This document shows positions 1 through 9,396 of a DNA stretch of 64,000 nt, one piece after another. Below the pieces are notes generated by a model. The model was not told the DNA's origin, did no database searches, and saw only the letters and a program-made list of their open reading frames with translations. Within the stretch, counting starts at the first letter, position 1. Each line of letters starts with the position of its first letter. Source of the stretch: Planctomycetota bacterium (lineage in GTDB: Bacteria > Planctomycetota > Phycisphaerae > UBA1845); the NCBI GenBank assembly GCA_024278775.1, contig JAJRSP010000132.1:3060-67059 (forward strand). The letters run 5' to 3'. The position numbers and the translations under genes are program-made.

Positions 1-605
1 TCCCGGTCCTTCAACAAGAACCGTCCACGCACAACAAGACTTGGGATGCGTCATCGCTCGAAGATCGCCGCCCTCCGCCGCAGGTATGGAGATATGATCG
101 GCGTTGACTAACATTCAACGAGCATCAAGAACCCCTGCGTCACCTTCGCGCACCTCCGCCAGCAAGGTCCGCACCCCACCGGTCTCACACATCCACGCCT
201 GTCACACCACGACGGCGGAGCCCGAGTATATAGGCAGATCGGCCCAATTGGTCAAGCAACCCCACTCATCTTCACAGCGTGCCGGTGCGACACGTTGCCG
301 CGTGTAGAACAAGAACCCTTCACTGATTGACCTAGTTCAAAGAAAAAAAGGTTCCTATGAACTGAGAAGCAAACGCCGAGAAAATGGCGGACACAATCGT
401 AGCAAATTGAACCAGAAATTCCGTGGATGTAAAAAAGCCCTGGAGATTCATCATCATTCCTTTCGAAAACGTCCAATCAATTCGGTGAGTGGTCTCACTA
501 TCTCAACCACAACGCCCGAGATTATAGGGGAGCCATCCCAGCAGACAACCTTGATGTAGATGCCGTCGAGAAACTCTGAAAAATGGACTCCACCGACTCC
601 CGGAG
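1..605. other. Non-coding or unresolved left edge
   Basis: No reading frame here has a convincing start, ribosome site or family resemblance; the short frames are composition artefacts. The stretch lies downstream of the minus-strand CBM9-like gene, so it should hold that operon's 3' end and perhaps the promoter of a gene beyond the left edge. An A-rich tract near 341-352 is visible, but I could not pair a convincing terminator stem with it. Confidence 0.5.
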
Positions 606-1262
606 TTACCGTTCGAGCCGTGCGGTCGCCCAGGTCGACGGGTCCACACTCCACAAAAGATCATCCCCCACCGTCAGAAACTGTTGCCCGTGATCGCCGT
701 CCTCGACGAGGTAGTAGAACCCGATGCGGGGGTGTTCCCGCGAATCGAACCCACTAAGACACTCGACCGGGATCATCGCTTCGAGTGTGTACCCGGTGGG
801 CTTGACCACCGACGCCACCCGGATTCTTTCTGAAGGCACGGCGGGAGCATCCTCTCGAGCACGCTGAAGATGGCTGACACCTGCCACCGGTTGATTCTTG
901 CGGCTACCGCCACCAGTCGGCAAAAAGAAAAACTGCTGACAGAAGCGCGTGGCGCGGCGGATGTTACGCGTGTCACGCATGTCGGTGCAGAGCCGCAGGT
1001 TATCCCCCTCCCAAAACCGTTTTGGATCGCATCGCAATCGCTGTTTTTTCCTCTGAACCCGACACGCAATAGCCAAACCCTCGTCGTTCCAACAAGCCCA
1101 GAGCTCGGCGAAGTCCTCCCGGCCGTCCAGCTCGCCAAATGAAGGCAACCGCTCCACTTCAGTCCAGCCGCTCAGCTTGCCGTCGATCTTCGGAAGCCTC
1201 GCTCGATACGCGAGTGCGAAGGAAAAATCGAACAGGAACCGATTGGGGATCAGGGTGGTCAT
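606..1262 (-). CDS. CBM9-like (DOMON type 9-like) domain protein, co-translated with uvrA
   Basis: A protein of 218 residues with the pattern of CBM9-like beta-sandwich proteins: an aromatic stretch with WACWNDEGL near residues 55-63, then FWEGDNLRLCTDMRDTRN near 83-100, then ATRFCQQFFFLP. No signal peptide is visible, so it may be cytoplasmic, which would be unusual for a sugar-binding fold. The ATG at 1262 overlaps the uvrA stop as ATGA (1259-1262), which implies translational coupling; an upstream in-frame start at 1310 would lie inside uvrA and is less likely. The ligand is unknown. The link with DNA repair is positional only. The family call is moderately sure. Confidence 0.72.
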   Translation of the reverse strand: MTTLIPNRFLFDFSFALAYRARLPKIDGKLSGWTEVERLPSFGELDGREDFAELWACWNDEGLAIACRVQRKKQRLRCDPKRFWEGDNLRLCTDMRDTRNIRRATRFCQQFFFLPTGGGSRKNQPVAGVSHLQRAREDAPAVPSERIRVASVVKPTGYTLEAMIPVECLSGFDSREHPRIGFYYLVEDGDHGQQFLTVGDDLLWSVDPSTWATARLER

Positions 1263-4200
1263 GCGGATCGCAGCCTCGTACTCTTGTCGCCGCCGAACGA
1301 CGCACGCCACACCGCGAGCAGTTGTTTGGTGTCATTCTGCGACAGCTCACGAACCCAAAACACGAGCCGATCATACGCCGCAGCGGGTTTGATCTCGACG
1401 TCTTCCCCGAGGCGATCCACCTGGGTCGGCGTGAAGGCTTGTCGCGGCACGCGAAGCTCGACACGCAAACCGCGTCCGATGTTCGTCACGATTTTTCCGA
1501 TCGGCTGGCCCCCGCCCGGCATCGCGAACGAGCCGGCTGTCTTGGTCGCCCAGTCGAACAGGAGGTCGGATTGCATCGACTTGAACCTACCCACCAGCGA
1601 CATCAGCACCATCGGCTCCCATTTGATCTTATGACGGCAATGGATCGATTTCTGTGAGAGATGCCAATCCAAGCCGATCGATTTCCACGGCTCGGCTTTC
1701 ACGGGGTCGGCCTTGGTCTGCACCACCTGTTTTTGATAGGAGGCCACGGCGTCCTTCAAAAACGCTCGGAACTTCGCCTTGGAAATGTCCTTGCCATCAC
1801 GCAGGTGCAGCCGGACCTCCTGCCAACCGCCCTGTTTGCTTCTCACGCGAACGCGCTTCCATTGCCCATAAATCGGCAGATCGGCACGCTCATCCAGCGT
1901 CTTGACACCGAGCCGCGTCGCCAGCGTTTTGGTGCTGAACGTCCCCCGCTTCACACGCAACGACACCTCGATCAGGTCCTGCCCCCCCGTGAGAATATGG
2001 CAGAACCACTGCTTGGCACGTGGGGCTTTGATTTCGATGAGCGAGCGGTGGTTCCAATCCGTCGGGGACAGATCACCCACGGCTTCGATCGTCTCGACCA
2101 ACCAAAGCAGTGCGTCCGAATCCCACGCGACGGGCTTGCCCTTACGATCCACGTGGTTCACCGTATGCCACGCGCGTCCGTCCGTCTCCCACGGCATCTT
2201 CACCTCGTCGCCAAGATCGGCAGACGCCGAACTCACTGGCAGCTCTTCCGAACAGTGTTCCAGAGTATAGACATCGCGATCTTCCACCGGACCGGCCTCG
2301 AGTACCGGCTTGAGCGCAGCCCCGGTGTGTGACGCCTGCACCGCAGCCACTACGCGCGGCGGCCCCTCGACCACAATCGCGCCACCGGCCCAACCGGCCT
2401 CGGGACCGAGATCGATGATCCAGTCGGCCGTCTTGATGACGTCCAGGTTGTGCTCGATGCAGATGACGGTGTTGCCAAGATCGACCAACCGATGCAACAC
2501 ACTCAGCAGTTTCTTGAGATCGTCAAAATGCAAACCGGTGGTCGGCTCATCGAGAATGTAAAGTGTTTTACCGGTGGACGGCCTGCCGAGCTCGGCCGCC
2601 AGCTTGACGCGCTGAGCCTCGCCGCCGGACAGGGTTGGCGCACTTTGACCGAGTTGAACGTATCCCAGGCCGACATCGTCAAGCGTCTTGAGCATGCGTC
2701 GGACCTTCGGCACGCGGTCAAAAAGCTCCAACGCCTCCACCACCGGCATGTTCAACACGTCGGCGATGCTCTTGTCGCGAAACGTCACCTCCAACGTCTC
2801 CGGGACGTAACGCGAGCCGCCGCAGCTATCGCACTCGACCCAGACATCCGGCAGGAAGTGCATCTCAATGCAACGCTGCCCCATTCCCTCACACGCCTCG
2901 CACCGACCACCGGGGCGGTTAAAGCTGAACCGGTTCGGCGCATAACCGCGAATCTTCGCCATGGGCGTCTTGGCGAAAAGCTCCCGGATCGAATCGAACA
3001 GACCGGTATAGGTGGCCGGGTTGCTCGTCGGACTCACACCGATCGGCGATTGGTCCACGTTGATGACCTTGTCGATCCGGTCGATGCCCGTGATGTGATC
3101 GTGTCCGCCCGGCACCAGCCTCGCCCGATGAATTCGCGAGGCCAACGCCCGATACAGCACGGCATTCACCAGGCTGCTCTTCCCGCTACCCGAGACGCCC
3201 GTCACGCACGTAAAGCGCCCCAGCGGAAACGCTACGTCAATCTCTCTGAGATTGTTTTCCCTGGCCCCATGAACCGTGAGCCACTTTCCATCCGCTACAT
3301 CCTCAAGACCAACGCTCGGTGACTCCAGCGGGACCAGATCGAGACGCGTCGCCTGACGCACGGGTCGTGGGTTACTTGGTACCGCGATCGCCTCTCTGCC
3401 GGAGAGGTACTTCCCGGTCAGAGACGCACGCTTGCTCCGTATCTTGCTCGGGCTGGCGGCAGCCGTGATCGAACCTCCGTAGGAGCCGGCACCGGGTCCG
3501 AAATCGAGAACGTGGTCTGACGAGTCGATCACCTCGCGATCGTGCTCGACGAGAAGGAGCGTGTTGCCGAGGTCGCGAAGCCGCCGCAGTGCCCGAATGA
3601 GCCGGCCGTTGTCGCGCGGGTGCAATCCGATCGTCGGCTCATCCAGCACATAGAGCACACCGGTCAGCCCGGAGCCGATCTGCGAGGCGAGCTGGATCCG
3701 CTGCGCCTCCCCGCCGGAGAGTGTGGCAGCCGTGCGATGCAGACTGACGTAATCCAGGCCGACATCCACCAGGAACCGCACGCGCGACACGATTTCGTGC
3801 AGCAATTCTCCCGCGATCTTCCGGCGGCGCGGATCGAGCTTGATCCCGTCAAACCAGGCCAGCGTTTCGCTGAGCGGCATCACGGACACCTCGTGTATCG
3901 TCTTGCCGGAGACGCGAGTGACGGCGGCCGCGGACTGAAGTCGGCTACCCCGGCACCGTTCGCACGACACCTCCGTCACGAGGCTTTCGAGGCGTTTGCG
4001 ATACTGCCAGCTCGCGCGTGTCGCCCGATCAATCGCCGGAAAGAAGCCACGCCACTTGAACTGCATACCGGCCAGCGAGTCCGACCCGACCTTCTTGTGG
4101 TTCGGCCCGTCCGATCCGACCTTGATCCAGTCTCCGCCGCAGCCATGCAAGAACGTCTGCTGTTGTGTCTCCGGCAGTTCTCGCCAGGGGGTATGCACGT

Positions 4201-6547
4201 CGAAGCCGATGTGCCGGGCCAACGCCTCCGCCAAGCGGAACAGCTTTGCGCTAGGAGGCAGCGTACCCCACGCCGCTACGGCTCCGCCGACGATCGACCG
4301 CGTCGGGCGCGTGATGATGGTGTCCGGACTGGCCCCCTGTTGCACGCCCAGCCCCTCACACGTGTTGCACCAGCCCATCCGCGTGTTAAACGAGAAATGA
4401 TGCGGCGTCAGCTCATCAAAACTCTTCCCACACCGCTCGCACGATCGGTGCTGGGAGAAACGCATCTCTTCGTAAGAACTGTTTCCAAATAGGTTGGTTC
4501 TTTTTCTTCCCCCCTTACCAAGGGGGGATCGAGGGGGGTTCTGCGAGCGAACAAGAACCTCCCCCGGCCCCTCCTTGTCAAGGAGGGGAGCAGGGAGACG
4601 AACGTCCTTTGTGGAAGTAGTACAAGCACCGCACCCGGCCGCTTCGATCGGTACAGCGATCATCACGCCGCGTCCCACCGCCAGAGCCTGCTCCACACTA
4701 TCGGCCAACCGTGCGCGGCCGGTAGCTTTGATGACCACACGATCGACGACAAGTTCCACCCGGTGGTTCCGCCTGGCGTCGATCTTGATCGGCTCGTCCA
4801 GCGAGAGCACCTCTCCGTCGACGCGCACGCGGGCGTAGCCGTTCGCTCGCTCGCGTTCAAACAGATGACGGTACGATTCTTGCCCGGTCGTGCTGATCGG
4901 AGCGAGGAGCATCAGCCGCGCACCGTCTCCGGTGGCCATGATCCGTTCGACGATCTCGTCGGCCGTTTGCGTGCCGATGGGTATCTTGCAATCCGGGCAA
5001 TAAGGTTGGCCGACGCGAGCCCAGAGCACCCGCATGTAGTCGTAAATCTCCGTGACGGTGCCGACGGTCGACCTGGGAGACTTGCTCGTATTCTTCTGCT
5101 CGATGCAAATCGCCGGTGACAGGCCGTAGACGTGATCGACCTTGGGCGGCTGCAATCGCCCGAGAAACTGCCGCGCGTACGAACTCAGACTCTCGACGTA
5201 CCGCCGCTGGCCCTCGGCATACACCGTGTCGATCGCGAAACTGCTCTTGCCGCTGCCACTGGGTCCGGAACAGACCGTGGTCTTGCCACGCGGCACCTCC
5301 ACCGTAATGTTCTTCAGATTGTGCTGCCTGGCACCGACGACCGTGATCCGATCCTTCACCCGCACCTTGGATCGCTCGCCGTGCGATGCCGACTTCGGCT
5401 TTTTCTTGCTCGCCCGATCCTTTGGCCTGGTACCAAGAACTTCCCGGAGCGACTGCCCGGTGAACGAACGCTTGGACCGGGCGATCTGCTCCGGCGTGCC
5501 GGTGGCAACGACCCGGCCACCACCACTGCCGCCCTCCGGACCGAGGTCGATCACCCAATCGGCCGTCTTCACCACGTCCAGGTTGTGCTCGATCACCAGG
5601 ACGGAGTTCCCTGCGTCCACAAAGCCGTGAAGCACCTTCAGCAAACGTTTGATGTCGGCAAAGTGCAGCCCCGTCGTCGGCTCGTCAAGGATATAGAGCG
5701 TCCGTCCGGTGGAGCGTTTGACCAGTTCGCGAGCCAGTTTGATCCGCTGGGCCTCACCCCCGGACAGTGTGGTCGAGGACTGCCCCAGCTTGAGATAATC
5801 CAGCCCGACATCGTGCAGCGTGCGTAACATGCCGGCGATTTTCGGCACGGACTCAAAGTGGTCGAGCGCGTCCTGCACGTCCATCTCGAGCACATCCGCG
5901 ATGGATTTTCCCTTGTAGAGAACTTGCAGGGTTTCACGGCTGAATCGCCGCCCCTCACACACCGGACACGGCGACCAGATATCCGCGAGGAAATCCATCT
6001 CGATCTTGTGACTGCCGTTCCCCTCACACGACTCGCAGCGACCACCGCCGGTCTTGCCGGTTTTCACGTTGAAGCTGAAACGCCCGGGCTTGTAGCCGCG
6101 AACCCGTGCGTCGGGCAGCTTCGTGTAGAGCGTGCGGATTTCGTCAAACACCTTGATATAGGTGGCCGGGTTCGATCGCGGCGTGCGGCCGATGGCCGAC
6201 TGGTCAATGTCGATCACCTTGTCGAGATGCTCGATACCATCGACGCGTTCATGCTTACCGGGGGAGACCTTCGTCGCCCCGTTGAGCTCGCGGGCGAGCA
6301 CCTCACGAACGATATCGTTGACCAGCGAACTCTTGCCCGAGCCGGATACGCCCGTCACACAAACAAACCGCCGCAGGGGAAAGTCCACCGTGATGTGGCG
6401 TAGATTGTTTTGCGCCGCCCCGACCACGGTGAGCCAGGGCAACACCTCGTCTACCGACGACTCAACCACTGACGAATCGCGTCTGGTACGCTTCTTCGCC
6501 TTGCGTTTTTTCGTCTTAGGCTTGGTTGTCGGCTTCTTTCCTGCCAT
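1259..6547 (-). CDS. uvrA: UvrA-family protein: C-terminal UvrA half + complete UvrA + extra C-terminal domain (1762 aa)
   Basis: UvrA is the damage-recognising ABC ATPase of nucleotide excision repair. This protein is almost twice the usual length of about 950 residues. Residues 1-34 are a Lys/Arg-rich tail. Residues 35-370 are a UvrA C-terminal module (Walker A 66-74, zinc pairs CESC 171-174 and CPVC 194-197, LSGGE 261-265). Residues 400-1030 are an N-terminal module (Walker A 428-436, RVGQPYCPDC near 511-520, second signature near 940). About 1090-1385 is a second C-terminal module. About 1400-1762 is an extra domain that I do not recognise. It follows a separate gene for the missing first N-terminal module (38-bp gap). 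In-frame palindromic DNA is present at 4506-4590. The start is the ATG at 6547. Confidence 0.93.
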   Translation of the reverse strand: MAGKKPTTKPKTKKRKAKKRTRRDSSVVESSVDEVLPWLTVVGAAQNNLRHITVDFPLRRFVCVTGVSGSGKSSLVNDIVREVLARELNGATKVSPGKHERVDGIEHLDKVIDIDQSAIGRTPRSNPATYIKVFDEIRTLYTKLPDARVRGYKPGRFSFNVKTGKTGGGRCESCEGNGSHKIEMDFLADIWSPCPVCEGRRFSRETLQVLYKGKSIADVLEMDVQDALDHFESVPKIAGMLRTLHDVGLDYLKLGQSSTTLSGGEAQRIKLARELVKRSTGRTLYILDEPTTGLHFADIKRLLKVLHGFVDAGNSVLVIEHNLDVVKTADWVIDLGPEGGSGGGRVVATGTPEQIARSKRSFTGQSLREVLGTRPKDRASKKKPKSASHGERSKVRVKDRITVVGARQHNLKNITVEVPRGKTTVCSGPSGSGKSSFAIDTVYAEGQRRYVESLSSYARQFLGRLQPPKVDHVYGLSPAICIEQKNTSKSPRSTVGTVTEIYDYMRVLWARVGQPYCPDCKIPIGTQTADEIVERIMATGDGARLMLLAPISTTGQESYRHLFERERANGYARVRVDGEVLSLDEPIKIDARRNHRVELVVDRVVIKATGRARLADSVEQALAVGRGVMIAVPIEAAGCGACTTSTKDVRLPAPLLDKEGPGEVLVRSQNPPRSPLGKGGRKRTNLFGNSSYEEMRFSQHRSCERCGKSFDELTPHHFSFNTRMGWCNTCEGLGVQQGASPDTIITRPTRSIVGGAVAAWGTLPPSAKLFRLAEALARHIGFDVHTPWRELPETQQQTFLHGCGGDWIKVGSDGPNHKKVGSDSLAGMQFKWRGFFPAIDRATRASWQYRKRLESLVTEVSCERCRGSRLQSAAAVTRVSGKTIHEVSVMPLSETLAWFDGIKLDPRRRKIAGELLHEIVSRVRFLVDVGLDYVSLHRTAATLSGGEAQRIQLASQIGSGLTGVLYVLDEPTIGLHPRDNGRLIRALRRLRDLGNTLLLVEHDREVIDSSDHVLDFGPGAGSYGGSITAAASPSKIRSKRASLTGKYLSGREAIAVPSNPRPVRQATRLDLVPLESPSVGLEDVADGKWLTVHGARENNLREIDVAFPLGRFTCVTGVSGSGKSSLVNAVLYRALASRIHRARLVPGGHDHITGIDRIDKVINVDQSPIGVSPTSNPATYTGLFDSIRELFAKTPMAKIRGYAPNRFSFNRPGGRCEACEGMGQRCIEMHFLPDVWVECDSCGGSRYVPETLEVTFRDKSIADVLNMPVVEALELFDRVPKVRRMLKTLDDVGLGYVQLGQSAPTLSGGEAQRVKLAAELGRPSTGKTLYILDEPTTGLHFDDLKKLLSVLHRLVDLGNTVICIEHNLDVIKTADWIIDLGPEAGWAGGAIVVEGPPRVVAAVQASHTGAALKPVLEAGPVEDRDVYTLEHCSEELPVSSASADLGDEVKMPWETDGRAWHTVNHVDRKGKPVAWDSDALLWLVETIEAVGDLSPTDWNHRSLIEIKAPRAKQWFCHILTGGQDLIEVSLRVKRGTFSTKTLATRLGVKTLDERADLPIYGQWKRVRVRSKQGGWQEVRLHLRDGKDISKAKFRAFLKDAVASYQKQVVQTKADPVKAEPWKSIGLDWHLSQKSIHCRHKIKWEPMVLMSLVGRFKSMQSDLLFDWATKTAGSFAMPGGGQPIGKIVTNIGRGLRVELRVPRQAFTPTQVDRLGEDVEIKPAAAYDRLVFWVRELSQNDTKQLLAVWRASFGGDKSTRLRSA
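4506..4590. repeat. GC-rich double-hairpin repeat inserted in frame in the long uvrA
   Basis: Two near-perfect hairpins lie side by side. CCCCCCTT (4509-4516) pairs with AAGGGGGG (4520-4527) around a 3-nt loop, and CCCCTCCTT (4568-4576) pairs with AAGGAGGGG (4580-4588) around GTC. Between them a GGGGGGTT run can pair with AACCTCCCCC. In the protein the element reads as PLLDKEGPGEVLV...SPLGKGG, about residues 653-680, just before the zinc pair CERC of an N-terminal UvrA module. The same element occurs inverted at 7789-7876. The translated form resembles a dispersed repeat I recall from many GC-rich environmental genomes. Confidence 0.9.
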
Positions 6548-6585
6548 CTCTGTTCCGCTCAGGCTCTCGCGTGGCCGCTACACTT

Positions 6586-8643
6586 CTATCGTTTCCGCAC
6601 GGGTCGTCGCTTCTTCGGCACCGCGATCTCTTCATCTCCGCGCAGGTACTGACCGGTGACGGATCGTTTCGCCTTCTTGATTTTGTCGAGGTCGCCGTGG
6701 GCCACGATCTTCCCGCCGCGCACACCTGGACCGGGACCGAAGTCGACAATCTCGTCGGCCCGGCGTATCGTCGCCTCGTCATGCTCGACCACGATCACCG
6801 TGTTGCCCATGTCGCGGAGGTGGCAGAGCGTGTTCAGGAGGCGGTCGTTGTCGCGGGCGTGCAAGCCGATGCTTGGCTCATCAAGGATATAGAGCACGCC
6901 GACCAACCCCGCACCGATCTGGCTTGCGAGGCGAATCCGCTGCGACTCGCCGCCCGAGAGCGTCGGCGCGGTCCTGTCGAGTGCGAGATAACCCAGCCCC
7001 ACGTCGCAAAGAAACTTCAGCCGACCACTGATTTCCTTTAACACGTCCACACCGATGAGCTGTTGCGTCTTGTCGAGCTTCAGCCGGGCGAAGAAGTCGG
7101 CCGCGTCGCTGATCGCCATGGCAGATAACTCAGTGATGTTGATACCACCCACGCGAACGGACTGCGCCTGGCCATTCAGCCGCGCACCGTCGCACTCGGG
7201 GCAACGTGTTTTCCGCATGTACTTTTCGTAATACGATCGAACAAAGGCTGCCTTCGCCTTACGGTGTTTGTCACGCAGCTCGGCCAGCACGCCGGCGAAA
7301 GTGTCGCCGTGCCGCCAGATGCCGCCGCACCACCGCCACTCAAACGTCACGTGTTGATCGCCAAGCCCGTATAGCAGGGCGTCCTTCGCTTTTTTCGATA
7401 GTTTTTTCCACGGTTTGGAAAGATCAAACCCGCAGTGGGCCGCTACGCCCTCGTAAATGTGTTTGCGCCACCGCCCGACACGCCCCTTCATCCGCATCGG
7501 ATCGATCGCCCCGGCCAGAAACGACCGTGACGGATCGGACACGAGCAGATCAGGATCAAAATCGAACGTCGAGCCCAGGCCATCACAACGCAGACACATA
7601 CCGGCCGGCGAGTTAAAACTGAATAGCTGCGGCGTGGGCGGATCGAAGCTCAGATCACACGTGGGACAAGCGTAGTGGGCGGACAGCAGCAAATCCCGTG
7701 TCTTGATTTTCTTATGGTTCGATCTGCGCCGGGTACGCGGTGGTGTGGCCTGGGCAGTGCCGCTTCCACAAAAGTCGTTCGACTTCTCGCTCCCCTCCTT
7801 GACAAGGAGGGGCTGGGGGAGGTTCTTGTCCGCCCGAAGAACCCCCCTCAATCCCCCCTTGGTAAGGGGGGAAGAAAGCGAGCTATCCTTGTTGCAAACA
7901 ACACTAGCGTCACCTTTCGATTCAGACACCATCTGCACGATGAGCGTGCCATCGCCGAGCTTCAGCGCATTTTCCACCGCCTCCGCAAGCCTAGGGCGAA
8001 CCGTGGCAGTGATGGCCAGCCGGTCGATGACAATCTCAATATGATGCCGGATGTTCCGCGCGAGCCGCGGCGCATCGGACAGGGACACAACCTCACCATC
8101 GACGCGCGCCCGGGCATACCCCTGGCGAATCATATCCGCAAAAAGATCACGGTATTCGCCCTTCTGCCCGCGAACCACCGGTGCCAGCACGAGAAACTTC
8201 GTCTTGGGCGGTAGCTCCAGGATTCTGGCGATGATCTGCTCACGCGTTTGGGCGGAGATGACCTCGCCGCACGAGGGGCAATGCTGTGTCCCGACGCGTG
8301 CAAACAACACCCGCAAGTAGTCATGGATCTGTGTGATGGTGCCGACGGTGCTGCGTGGGTTCCAGCCGCTGGTTTTTTGTTGAATGGATATCGCCGGGCT
8401 CAGACCCGTGATCTGATCCACGTCCGGCTTGGCGAGCTGCCCGAGGAACTGCCGGGCGTACGAGCTGAGCGATTCGAGATACCGCCGCTGTCCCTCTGCG
8501 AACAGCGTATCGAACGCGAAACTGCTTTTGCCACTACCCGAAACGCCCGTAAAGCAGATCAGCTTACCGCGCGGAAGCGTCAGCGACACATCTTGAAGAT
8601 TGTGCTCGCGGGCCCTCCTGACTGTGATCGTCTTGGCTTCCAT
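6586..8643 (-). CDS. uvrA: UvrA N-terminal half encoded as a separate gene (685 aa)
   Basis: The protein corresponds to the first ABC module of UvrA only: Walker A GVSGSGKSSF near residue 38, the RQFLGQL/SPAISIQQK stretch, ARVGTQHCPSC, a zinc site (ACPTC near 325 and CLRC near 348), CPEC near 482, signature LSGGESQRIR near 560 and Walker B LDEPSIGLHARDN. It ends in a basic tail. The matching C-terminal module begins 38 bp downstream in a different frame, so the pair amounts to a tandem UvrA broken in a basic linker. ATG 8643 is preferred over a GTG at 8667. A palindromic element is inserted near residues 257-284. It may act by pairing with the long gene product. Confidence 0.9.
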   Translation of the reverse strand: MEAKTITVRRAREHNLQDVSLTLPRGKLICFTGVSGSGKSSFAFDTLFAEGQRRYLESLSSYARQFLGQLAKPDVDQITGLSPAISIQQKTSGWNPRSTVGTITQIHDYLRVLFARVGTQHCPSCGEVISAQTREQIIARILELPPKTKFLVLAPVVRGQKGEYRDLFADMIRQGYARARVDGEVVSLSDAPRLARNIRHHIEIVIDRLAITATVRPRLAEAVENALKLGDGTLIVQMVSESKGDASVVCNKDSSLSSPLTKGGLRGVLRADKNLPQPLLVKEGSEKSNDFCGSGTAQATPPRTRRRSNHKKIKTRDLLLSAHYACPTCDLSFDPPTPQLFSFNSPAGMCLRCDGLGSTFDFDPDLLVSDPSRSFLAGAIDPMRMKGRVGRWRKHIYEGVAAHCGFDLSKPWKKLSKKAKDALLYGLGDQHVTFEWRWCGGIWRHGDTFAGVLAELRDKHRKAKAAFVRSYYEKYMRKTRCPECDGARLNGQAQSVRVGGINITELSAMAISDAADFFARLKLDKTQQLIGVDVLKEISGRLKFLCDVGLGYLALDRTAPTLSGGESQRIRLASQIGAGLVGVLYILDEPSIGLHARDNDRLLNTLCHLRDMGNTVIVVEHDEATIRRADEIVDFGPGPGVRGGKIVAHGDLDKIKKAKRSVTGQYLRGDEEIAVPKKRRPVRKR
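7789..7876. repeat. GC-rich double-hairpin repeat inserted in frame in the short uvrA (inverted copy)
   Basis: This is the reverse-complement counterpart of the element at 4506-4590. CCCCTCCTT (7792-7800) pairs with AAGGAGGGG (7804-7812), and CCCCCCTT (7853-7860) pairs with AAGGGGGG (7864-7871). Read on the gene strand it encodes SPLTKGGLRGVL...LPQPLLVKEG without a stop. It sits in the loop that precedes the ACPTC zinc pair, which is the position equivalent to the copy in the paralogous module of the long gene. Confidence 0.9.
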
Positions 8644-8772
8644 CCGTACACCGTGACGAGCGCCCACGGCGCAGAAACCCCCGCCGCGGGAGTCACAAAC
8701 ACCGAACTTTCGTCAGAGAATCCACCGGAAGGCCGGCGCACCACTCCGGCCATCATTGAAACGCAAACACCA

Positions 8773-9396
8773 TCATGTGCCGGTGATCGCGCGAGTGGAC
8801 AGGTCAAACCCCAAGTGCGTGACGCGCCAGAATCCCGCGTCCTTCGCCATCCACACGAGCATCACAACATTGGCGTTCGGGTCACCGTTGGGGTTCTTCA
8901 CCACCATCGCAACCTCACACTCATCCTCCGATGATTCGTCTTGTGGTGCTTTGCCCAGGTGGGTCACCGGGCGGCGGTGCATCCGGGCTTCGGCTCGATC
9001 CCATTCCACCTCAAAATCCGCGGCGTAATGAGACACCGTAGGGGTCCAGCGATACACGACCCCGTAGACAAACTCATCACGCGACAAGGTCGTACGGTTC
9101 CGCGATTGCAACACGTCGGCCGCAGACACGGAGAATTCGACATCAATCGCCTTCTGTCGCGCGGCATCGTCCTTTGCGAAAACATCATCGCGTATGGCGC
9201 GAAGCGCGACATAGGCCACTTGCTCCGGAGAAGCCTTCTCATCGAGCTTCACGCCGTACTGTGTCACCGGGCCGACCTTCACCGTGGGAACTTTCTTCCC
9301 GGCCAATCGCACATCCCGGCTGCACCCCGATGCGATGAGAACCGCCCCGCAGATAATCAAACCGAAGCACCGTGTACCATTTCGTTGACCTTGCAT
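8773..9396 (-). CDS. Lipoprotein of unknown function
   Basis: A protein of 207 residues. The ATG at 9396 gives a short charged N-terminus, a hydrophobic segment and the lipobox LIASGC near residue 22, so it is probably exported and lipid-anchored. The first half is helical with VAYVALRAIRDDVFAKDD. The second half has the shape of an NTF2-like or DUF4878-like fold (VEWDRAEARMHRR, then AMVVKNPNGD and FWRVTHLGF at the end), which is common in planctomycete lipoproteins. It is transcribed away from the HIT gene, with which it shares a promoter region of about 110 bp. Export is well supported; the function is unknown. Confidence 0.75.
   Translation of the reverse strand: MQGQRNGTRCFGLIICGAVLIASGCSRDVRLAGKKVPTVKVGPVTQYGVKLDEKASPEQVAYVALRAIRDDVFAKDDAARQKAIDVEFSVSAADVLQSRNRTTLSRDEFVYGVVYRWTPTVSHYAADFEVEWDRAEARMHRRPVTHLGKAPQDESSEDECEVAMVVKNPNGDPNANVVMLVWMAKDAGFWRVTHLGFDLSTRAITGT

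Noticed and set aside
725..750. GGGTTCGATTCGC on the minus strand, like a tRNA T-arm
   Set aside because: It lies inside the CBM9-like coding sequence and no acceptor, D or anticodon stem can be built around it.
2450..3322. Plus-strand frame of 290 codons inside uvrA
   Set aside because: It lies opposite conserved UvrA motifs and lacks a ribosome site; its translation has no family features.
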